A stretch of 9,351 nucleotides of DNA. Origin: Crocinitomicaceae bacterium. GTDB taxonomy: Bacteria; Bacteroidota; Bacteroidia; Flavobacteriales_D; Crocinitomicaceae. Location: NCBI GenBank assembly GCA_027084145.1, contig JALWLM010000502.1, forward strand, positions 1 through 9,351, written 5' to 3'. Positions 1-5,610 of the stretch are shown here, piece by piece. The notes below the pieces were generated by a model. The model saw only the letters and a list, made by a program, of their open reading frames with translations, was not told where the DNA came from and searched no databases. The translations under genes were made by a program, and so were the position numbers. How positions within the stretch are numbered: the stretch's first letter is position 1; each line of letters opens with the position of its first letter.

Positions 1-498
1 ATGTTAAATCTTCCATACGATGATAAATTAACTGTTGCTGAAAAAATTACAGAGCAAATCGGTGTGATAGGAGAAAAATTAGAACTTTCTGCTCTTGGAA
101 TTGTTAAAGCAGAGCAAGTAGTAGTTTATAATCACCCCGGAAACCAATTGGCATCTGTTGTTGGTTTAAACAAATCTTCTGAAGAAGTAAAAGAAGCAGG
201 AAGACAAGTAGCAATGCAAGTAGCAGCAATGAATCCTTTGGCATTAAACAAAGAAGGAATTGATGAGGCTACAATAGCAAGAGAATTAGAAGTTGGTAAA
301 GAACTTGCAATTCAAGAAGGGAAACCGGCTGAGATGGCTGAGAAAATTGCTCAAGGTCGTTTGAATAAATTCTTCAAAGAAAATACATTGCTTAGTCAAG
401 CATTTGTAAGAGATAACAAACTTTCAGTTGAACAATTCTTAAAAAGTGTTGATCCTGAATTAACAGTAACAGAATTTAAGAGAGTTTCATTGAAATAA
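1..498 (+). CDS. tsf: Elongation factor Ts, C-terminal part (5' end outside window)
   Basis: EF-Ts is the cytoplasmic guanine-nucleotide exchange factor that releases GDP from EF-Tu during translation elongation. The 165 codons seen correspond to the second half of the protein: the end of the core N-subdomain and the C-subdomain. Recognisable stretches are the VVVYNHPGNQLASVVGL strand region (about residues 41-57 as counted here) and the VAMQVAAMNPLAL helix, which aligns with IAMHVAA of E. coli EF-Ts. The ending TEFKRVSLK is typical of the C-terminus. The ATG at base 1 is an internal methionine that happens to fall on the window edge: E. coli EF-Ts is about 283 residues, so the true start lies upstream, where rpsB is the usual neighbour. 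A strong terminator follows 22 nt after the stop, so the tsf transcript very likely ends before pyrH. Confidence 0.95.
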   Translation: MLNLPYDDKLTVAEKITEQIGVIGEKLELSALGIVKAEQVVVYNHPGNQLASVVGLNKSSEEVKEAGRQVAMQVAAMNPLALNKEGIDEATIARELEVGKELAIQEGKPAEMAEKIAQGRLNKFFKENTLLSQAFVRDNKLSVEQFLKSVDPELTVTEFKRVSLK

Positions 499-520
499 AT
501 TAAATTTTATAAGAAAGATT

Positions 521-555
521 AAAAAGCCATTCGCAAAACGAATGGCTTTTTTTTT
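521..555 (+). terminator. Rho-independent terminator after tsf
   Basis: A perfect 13-bp inverted repeat (521-533 paired with 539-551) has the GC-containing core GCCATTCG/CGAATGGC and a 5-nt CAAAA loop. The T tract runs from 547 to 555, with the first five T's also paired to the leading A's. The A-run before the stem and T-run after it could also support termination in the opposite direction, but no minus-strand gene abuts it. It separates the tsf transcript from pyrH. Confidence 0.93.
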
Positions 556-595
556 AATTTCTATTATTCATCGAAAAAACATTATTTGAAATCAG

Positions 596-603
596 TATAT
601 TTG
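596..603 (+). promoter_or_regulatory. Predicted pyrH promoter, Bacteroidota -7 element TATATTTG
   Basis: TATATTTG matches the TAnnTTTG -7 consensus of the primary sigma factor of Bacteroidota exactly. It ends 19 nt before the pyrH ATG, which predicts a short leader of roughly a dozen A-rich nucleotides. No TTG is found at the expected -33 distance (about 570-576), so the upstream element is weak or absent. Placement just after the tsf terminator supports independent transcription of pyrH-frr. Confidence 0.65.
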
Positions 604-622
604 TGAGCAGAAAATAAAAAAC

Positions 623-1330
623 ATGAAATATAAAAGAATACTTCTAAAGTTAAGTGGCGAATCTTTAATGGGAGAGAAGTCTTTTGGGATAGATAATAAC
701 AAATTAAAAAGTTATGCTCAGCAGATAAAAGAAATACATGATCAAGGAGTAGAAATAGCAATTGTTATAGGAGGAGGAAATATTTTTAGAGGGGTTCAAG
801 CTGAAGAAGGAGGTATGGATCGTACACATGGAGATTACATGGGGATGCTGGCAACGATGATTAATGCAATGGCTTTACAAGCGGCGTTAGAGTCGGAAGA
901 AGTGCAGACAAGATTGCTTTCAGCGATAGAAATGAAAGCAATAGCAGAACCTTTTATTCGAAGAAGAGCAGTAAGACATTTGGAAAAAGGTAGAGTTGTT
1001 ATTTTTGGAGCAGGAACAGGTAATCCTTATTTTACAACAGATTCTGCAGCATCTTTAAGAGCAATAGAAATCGAAGCAGACGTTATTTTAAAAGGAACTC
1101 GAGTTGATGGAATTTATACGGAGGATCCTGAGAAAAATTCAAATGCAACGAAATATGATATGATTACGTTTGATGATGTGTATAAAAGAGGATTGTCCAT
1201 TATGGATTTAACGGCATTTACTCTTTGTAAAGAAAATAATTTGCCAATCATTGTTTTTGATATGGATACACCGGGTAATTTAAAAAAGGTGCTTCAAGGA
1301 GAACAAGTAGGAACTTTAGTTAGAAATTAA
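623..1330 (+). CDS. pyrH: UMP kinase (uridylate kinase)
   Basis: Phosphorylates UMP to UDP with ATP, the committed step from UMP to UTP/CTP; the bacterial enzyme is a cytoplasmic hexamer of the amino-acid-kinase fold. All family signatures are present in the 235 residues: KLSGE (9-13) at the nucleotide-binding start, GGGNIFRG (50-57), GDYMGMLAT (70-78), the UMP-binding GTGNPYFTTDSAA (131-143) and KGTRVDGIYTEDP (157-169). Length is that of the family (E. coli 241). The ATG at 623 is the only sensible start, because MKYKRILLKLSGE is the usual N-terminus. There is no Shine-Dalgarno, only an A-rich leader, as is normal in this phylum. It lies 10 nt upstream of frr, so the two are almost certainly co-transcribed. 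Confidence 0.97.
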   Translation: MKYKRILLKLSGESLMGEKSFGIDNNKLKSYAQQIKEIHDQGVEIAIVIGGGNIFRGVQAEEGGMDRTHGDYMGMLATMINAMALQAALESEEVQTRLLSAIEMKAIAEPFIRRRAVRHLEKGRVVIFGAGTGNPYFTTDSAASLRAIEIEADVILKGTRVDGIYTEDPEKNSNATKYDMITFDDVYKRGLSIMDLTAFTLCKENNLPIIVFDMDTPGNLKKVLQGEQVGTLVRN

Positions 1331-1340
1331 ATATAAGAAT

Positions 1341-1904
1341 ATGAGTGAAGAATTAAACATGGTTTTTGATGACTTAAAAACATCAAATGATAAGACAATA
1401 AAACATTTAGAAGTAGCACTTTCTAAAATACGAGCGGGGAAAGCTTCTCCCGAGATGCTTCAAGGAGTGATGGTTGAATATTATGGGACACCAACACCTT
1501 TACAGCAGGTAGCAAATATCAACACAATCGATGCGAGAACAATTACTGTGCAACCCTGGGAAAAAGGACTTCTGGCTGAAATAATGAAGGGAATTATTAA
1601 TTCTAACTTAGGTTTTGCACCGCAAGATAATGGAGAAGTTGTGTTAATTAATATTCCACCTTTAACGGAAGAAAGAAGAAGAGAGTTGGTGAAAATGGCA
1701 AAAGCGGAGATGGAGCAAGCTAAAATAGGATTTAGAAATAATCGTAAGGATGCTCTTTCTATGGTGAAGCAATTAAAGGAAGAGGGATTGTCTGAAGATA
1801 TGGTAAAAGATGCGGAAGAAGAAATACAAAAGATAACTAATGCTTACTATAAAAAAGCAGAAGATTTATTGAGCATTAAAGAAAAAGATATTATGACAAT
1901 TTAA
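1341..1904 (+). CDS. frr: Ribosome recycling factor
   Basis: RRF works with EF-G in the cytoplasm to split the post-termination ribosome complex. The 187-residue product matches the family in length (E. coli 185) and along its entire sequence: KIRAGKASPEML (29-40), EYYGTPTPLQQVAN, the hinge and beta-domain region ending in NIPPLTEERRREL, then FRNNRKDA, corresponding to the VRNVRRDA region that contains the functionally essential arginine of domain I in E. coli. The last helix ends in KEKDIMTI, matching the KEAELMQF-type tail. It sits 10 nt after pyrH, the conserved tsf-pyrH-frr order, and a hairpin terminator begins about 20 nt after its stop. Confidence 0.97.
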   Translation: MSEELNMVFDDLKTSNDKTIKHLEVALSKIRAGKASPEMLQGVMVEYYGTPTPLQQVANINTIDARTITVQPWEKGLLAEIMKGIINSNLGFAPQDNGEVVLINIPPLTEERRRELVKMAKAEMEQAKIGFRNNRKDALSMVKQLKEEGLSEDMVKDAEEEIQKITNAYYKKAEDLLSIKEKDIMTI

Positions 1905-1925
1905 TCTATAAAAAGATGAAAAGTG

Positions 1926-1956
1926 AAAGCCGCACCTTTTAAGTGCGGTTTTCTTA
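1926..1956 (+). terminator. Rho-independent terminator after frr
   Basis: Inverted repeat AAAGCCGCAC (1926-1935) pairs with GTGCGGTTTT (1943-1952). It has a CCGCAC/GTGCGG core, one G-T wobble at 1929/1949 and a 7-nt loop (1936-1942). The T-rich tail is short and interrupted (TTTTCTTATTT), so termination may be less complete than after tsf. It closes the pyrH-frr transcript 21 nt after the frr stop. Confidence 0.85.
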
Positions 1957-1966
1957 TTTCAAATCG

Positions 1967-1974
1967 TACCTTTG
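1967..1974 (+). promoter_or_regulatory. Predicted engB promoter, -7 element TACCTTTG
   Basis: Exact match to the Bacteroidota TAnnTTTG -7 element, 14 nt beyond the frr terminator stem and 25 nt before the ATG at 2000. Predicted transcription start is about 1979-1981, giving a leader near 20 nt. The expected -33 position falls in the right arm of the terminator hairpin, where no TTG is present. This element decides the engB start: an upstream in-frame ATG at 1943 would lie before the promoter. Confidence 0.65.
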
Positions 1975-1999
1975 TTTTCAGATTAAATCTAATTGTGTT

Positions 2000-2608
2000 A
2001 TGAAAATTAAGTCAGCAAAGTTTGTTATATCAAATACAGATATTTCAAAATGTCCTAAGGATAACAAACCTGAATATGCTTTTATCGGGCGTTCTAATGT
2101 CGGAAAATCTTCTTTGATAAACATGTTGACCGATAATAAAAAATTAGCTAAGACTTCGGGAAGACCCGGAAAAACACAATTAATCAATCACTTTTTAATC
2201 AATGATGAATGGTACTTGGTTGATTTACCGGGGTATGGTTATGCTAAAGTCTCTAAAAAATCAAGAGCCAAATTCGAAAAGTTTATTTCAGAATATTTGT
2301 TGAAAAGAGAAAATTTAGTCAATGTTTTTGTCCTATTGGATGCACGGCTGGAACCGCAAAAAATTGATTTGGAATTTATGAATTGGTGTGGAGAAAAAGA
2401 AATCCCTTTTTCGATGGTTTTCACAAAAGTAGATAAATTATCAAGTTCTGCTCTTCAAAAGAATTTAGCAAAATATAAAAAAGAAATGTTAAAGTACTGG
2501 GAAGAGCTTCCTCCTGTGTTTACAACTTCTGCAGTTTCCAAATTCGGGCGAGAAAAATTATTGAATTATATCGATAATTGGAATCAAGCTATTTTAGAAA
2601 CAAAATAA
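2000..2608 (+). CDS. engB: Ribosome biogenesis GTP-binding protein EngB/YsxC/YihA
   Basis: A TrmE-Era-EngA-type small GTPase needed for assembly of the large (50S) ribosomal subunit. In the 202-residue product the G motifs appear in order: G1 GRSNVGKSS (30-38), the switch-I SGRPGKTQ (53-60) with the G2 threonine, G3 DLPGYG (75-80), G4 TKVD (142-145) and G5 TSA (176-178). Length agrees with the family (about 195-215). The start at 2000 gives MKIKSAKFVISNTD, the usual N-terminus. An in-frame ATG at 1943 would add 19 residues encoded by the terminator arm and the promoter and is rejected. Its stop lies 7 nt from the stop of the convergent MBOAT gene, with no clear terminator between. Confidence 0.95.
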   Translation: MKIKSAKFVISNTDISKCPKDNKPEYAFIGRSNVGKSSLINMLTDNKKLAKTSGRPGKTQLINHFLINDEWYLVDLPGYGYAKVSKKSRAKFEKFISEYLLKRENLVNVFVLLDARLEPQKIDLEFMNWCGEKEIPFSMVFTKVDKLSSSALQKNLAKYKKEMLKYWEELPPVFTTSAVSKFGREKLLNYIDNWNQAILETK

Positions 2609-2615
2609 CTAAAGA

Positions 2616-4325
2616 TTAAAATTGTAAATAGACAAAAGGAGCAGATTCACTTCCAACAGCTTGATAAACTAAAACAATAATAATGGAAACCGCAACAACT
2701 TGCACAGGAATAGGTAAAGCGGTATAGGCATCTTCCCAAAGTTTTTTAACCTTAGCAGGTAGCCAGTGGACAATAAAACCGAATAACATTATCCAAAAAA
2801 CAGCTTGGTAAGTTGAAAGAATGGTTAAGAAAGCATCCCAACTGAAATCAAAGTGATTCCATATTTGATTAAGCATTTTTAAAGGAACCCCCTCATCTTG
2901 TACTTTAAACCAAATACGAGTAAATGTAATGAAGTTGAATGTAAGAAAAATTTTCCAAAAGTGGGCTAACCAGAAATTGCTGTTTTCATAAGGGCTAATC
3001 TTCCTCCAATATTTGTAAATAACTAAAGCAAGACCATTCATTGCTCCCCATATGACAAAGTTTTCACTTGCTCCGTGCCACAATCCACCGACTACCATTG
3101 TGATGAGTAAGTTTAAATCTCGATGAACATAACGTTTAAAATCAGGAATTGTAAGTAATCCGATAATATAGAGGAGTGTTAAAATAGCATAAATATAAAT
3201 TAGCCAAAGCATTTGTGTAATGAAAATGAGAAATATGAAAATTATGAAGATGGCAATATAAGAACCAATTGTACCTGTTCTATTGCCTCCTAAAGGAATG
3301 TATAGGTAATCACGGAGCCATGATCCGAGAGATTTGTGCCAACGTCTCCAAAATTCAGCAACACTTTTTGCTTTGTAAGGCGAATCAAAATTAGGTTTTA
3401 ATTGAAAACCCATGATTCGTGATAATCCAATTGCCATATCCGTATATCCGGAGAAGTCGGCATATATATGTAATGAGTAAGCCCACATGGCTAATACACT
3501 AACAAAACCGGGGTAAGATTCAGGGGTGAATACAATTTTATCAATGAAATGAATGACAAGGAAGTCGGCAATAACGATTTTTTTGATCAAGCCTTTAATG
3601 ATTTGGATGACGGACCAACTAAAAGCATTTTTATCAAGTGAGTAAGGTTGTTCTATTTGAGGGATTAAATCTCTAGCTCTAACAATCGGTCCCATTACAA
3701 GTTGTGGGAAGAATGTTACAAAGAACATGTAATCAAAAAAATTACGAACGGGTTTAATTTCTTTTCTGTAGATGTCAACGACATAACTGATATTTTGAAA
3801 AGTAAAAAAGGAGACTCCTACGGGAAGAAGTATTTTTTCTACAAATGTTCCTTCTCCGAAAATGTTATTCCCAAAACGGGAAAAATGATTAATGAGTTCA
3901 TAATTGGTATGAAACACTTCGTTAAATGAGTCAGTGAAAAAGTAAGCATATTTAAAATACCCCAGAATGAACAAATTAAAAATAGCAGAAGCCGCAATAA
4001 TCCATTTCTTTCCCCATTCTTTTCTTGCTTTATAGATTTGTTTTCCAAGAAAGAAGTTAGCGGTAACACTAATCAATAATAAAAGGAAATATAGACCCGA
4101 TGTTTTATAAAAAAAGAAAATACTGACTGCAGATAAATAAATACTACGTACAAGTTTCTGTTTATGCAAAAAAGAAAAGAACACCATGACTAGAAGGAAG
4201 AATAACCAGAAGTCGAGTTTGGTAAAGACCAATGAACTTCCATCACCGATTTCAGTACTAAAAATCGTTTGAAATCGATAAAGTAATCCTTCTAATAAAA
4301 GTTGTATTTTATCTGTCAATATCAT
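2616..4325 (-). CDS. MBOAT-family membrane O-acyltransferase (AlgI/PatA/DltB-like)
   Basis: Polytopic membrane protein of the membrane-bound O-acyltransferase family. Bacterial members take an acyl group from a cytoplasmic donor and pass it across the membrane to a partner that acylates an extracytoplasmic polymer. The 569-residue product has a dozen or so hydrophobic segments. Signatures, in order: FPQLVMGPI (206-214), DFSGYTDMAIG (290-300), FWRRWHKS (325-332) followed by LRDYLYIPLGGNR, and GGLWHGA with the catalytic-type histidine at 417, corresponding to the invariant His of AlgI. A final hydrophobic segment is followed by FVYLQF as the last six residues (tyrosine 566), resembling the DltX tail. 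I chose the ATG at 4325; an in-frame TTG at 4337 would add four residues. The ATG start overlaps the upstream SGNH gene by 17 nt, suggesting translational coupling. Substrate and acceptor are not determined; acetyl transfer is the commonest activity of AlgI-like proteins. Confidence 0.93.
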   Translation of the reverse strand: MILTDKIQLLLEGLLYRFQTIFSTEIGDGSSLVFTKLDFWLFFLLVMVFFSFLHKQKLVRSIYLSAVSIFFFYKTSGLYFLLLLISVTANFFLGKQIYKARKEWGKKWIIAASAIFNLFILGYFKYAYFFTDSFNEVFHTNYELINHFSRFGNNIFGEGTFVEKILLPVGVSFFTFQNISYVVDIYRKEIKPVRNFFDYMFFVTFFPQLVMGPIVRARDLIPQIEQPYSLDKNAFSWSVIQIIKGLIKKIVIADFLVIHFIDKIVFTPESYPGFVSVLAMWAYSLHIYADFSGYTDMAIGLSRIMGFQLKPNFDSPYKAKSVAEFWRRWHKSLGSWLRDYLYIPLGGNRTGTIGSYIAIFIIFIFLIFITQMLWLIYIYAILTLLYIIGLLTIPDFKRYVHRDLNLLITMVVGGLWHGASENFVIWGAMNGLALVIYKYWRKISPYENSNFWLAHFWKIFLTFNFITFTRIWFKVQDEGVPLKMLNQIWNHFDFSWDAFLTILSTYQAVFWIMLFGFIVHWLPAKVKKLWEDAYTALPIPVQVVAVSIIIVLVYQAVGSESAPFVYLQF

Positions 4326-5610
4326 AAGTGTCTTCAAATTGCTTTAAAAATTTCATGAATGCATCAATAAATAATCGAGATTTAAAATGATACCCTTCAA
4401 ACGTGAAATGGATTAAATCAGATCGCATTAGTTGATTGTTTCTCCAAGTTTTACTAGAACCTAATTCACCCATAATACCATATAAATCCCAAACTGCCAT
4501 TTGGTATTTTTCAGCTAATTGGATAATCATCTCTCTTTCTCGGGCAATATTTCTGTTAAGATATCTTCGTCTGTAATATGAGTCATTTGGAACTGTAAGT
4601 AATAAAGCACAATGAGGATTAACGCGTAAAGCCATTTGTATCATCTCCTCTAAATTTTGTCGATAAACTTCAGGTTTAAAATCATTATACGGTACATTCC
4701 CATCATTTGTCCCTACAGAGTAAGCAAAAAAGTCCGGAGGGTAAATTTTCAACTGTTCTTCAAAACGAATATTGTCTAAATAGGTGTATAATCCGGCTCC
4801 ATTAACTCCTATGGCATTATAAGAAAATCCCGATTCATTGTTTGTAAGTAAAAAGCCATAAAGTTCTAATTCTGGGACTTCTTTGAATTTTTGTACAAAC
4901 TGCACATCAAAAGAATCTATTGGGTCGGTAAAGAAAACATCTGTCATTCCCAAGGTCTTGTCATGGCGGATTTTTTCGATAAGAATTTCATCTTTTCCAA
5001 AATTGATGTCATAAGGAAATTCTCCGATGTTGTGAAAAATGCGAATACGTTGTATCGGTGGTTTGCTGGTTGTTTTTCTATATTTAAATTTTAGGTTGAT
5101 AGCAGAATCTGCACAGGTAATAATATAACCGCTTATTCCATAATCAAATCCTATTTTTTTAGGTTTATTTTTAACACTTCGATATCCTGTCCAATGATTA
5201 TCAGATGTAAATCGATAATTACCGGGGTTATTACTTTTGGCTAAATTAAACGGGAAAACCCAACCACGTTCTCCGGGCAATCCTTCCCAGTTTTCTTGTA
5301 AAAATGTTCTAATGTCATGTGTGTAAATATCTGCTTGCAGGTGAGACCCACCGATGTGATACAGATTTAACTTTCCTTTTTTTGTTTGAATAACGTCTTT
5401 AAATTTTTTATAGAAGACTTCAAAGTTAGGGCTTTCTTTTGTGTAGAATTTAAAGTTGTTTTTTGAATAATCAACAAAAGGGTAGAGCGTATCGTATATG
5501 GTGTCTAAGTATAAAAAATCATTAAATTGATAAGTAGATAGAGAATCATTTTGTCCAAAAGAAACGGATGAAATAAACAATAATAGGATAAGTGCTTTTA
5601 TTTTTCTCAT
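4309..5610 (-). CDS. SGNH/GDSL-fold envelope protein, probable O-acyltransferase or esterase partner of the MBOAT (copy 1)
   Basis: Secreted SGNH-hydrolase-fold protein of 433 residues. The N-terminus MRKIKALILLLFISSVSFG is a clear signal peptide, with cleavage likely before QNDSL, so it should act in the periplasm. Catalytic blocks: block I is HIGGSH with the serine at 89 (the usual Asp of GDS is Gly), block II GVNGAG (about 268-273), block III GTND (300-303, Asn 302), block V DLIHF with Asp 398 and His 401. About 120-160 beta-rich residues lie between blocks I and II, as in copy 2. The start at 5610 gives an ATGA overlap with the upstream gene's stop and a textbook signal peptide; an ATG at 5628 would add six residues (MEVRKE). 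By analogy with AlgJ/AlgX, PatB and DltD, it probably transfers the acyl group delivered by the MBOAT, or removes it. Transferase versus esterase cannot be told from the sequence. Confidence 0.88.
   Translation of the reverse strand: MRKIKALILLLFISSVSFGQNDSLSTYQFNDFLYLDTIYDTLYPFVDYSKNNFKFYTKESPNFEVFYKKFKDVIQTKKGKLNLYHIGGSHLQADIYTHDIRTFLQENWEGLPGERGWVFPFNLAKSNNPGNYRFTSDNHWTGYRSVKNKPKKIGFDYGISGYIITCADSAINLKFKYRKTTSKPPIQRIRIFHNIGEFPYDINFGKDEILIEKIRHDKTLGMTDVFFTDPIDSFDVQFVQKFKEVPELELYGFLLTNNESGFSYNAIGVNGAGLYTYLDNIRFEEQLKIYPPDFFAYSVGTNDGNVPYNDFKPEVYRQNLEEMIQMALRVNPHCALLLTVPNDSYYRRRYLNRNIAREREMIIQLAEKYQMAVWDLYGIMGELGSSKTWRNNQLMRSDLIHFTFEGYHFKSRLFIDAFMKFLKQFEDTYDIDR

Noticed and set aside
586..588. 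TTG at 586 as -33 element of the pyrH promoter
   Set aside because: Only 7 nt separate it from the -7 box at 596, far below the 17-23 nt spacing needed.
1943..1999. Longer engB reading frame starting at ATG 1943
   Set aside because: Those 19 codons cover the right arm of the frr terminator and the -7 promoter element, and the encoded residues do not resemble EngB; the ATG at 2000 gives the family N-terminus.
3702..4069. Short frames on both strands inside the MBOAT gene
   Set aside because: The MBOAT frame is continuous with all family motifs through this region; the short frames are chance frames in AT-rich sequence.
4326..4337. MBOAT start at TTG 4337 (four extra residues)
   Set aside because: An ATG is available at 4325 in the same frame, and nothing in the extra residues is needed for the protein; left as a minor alternative.
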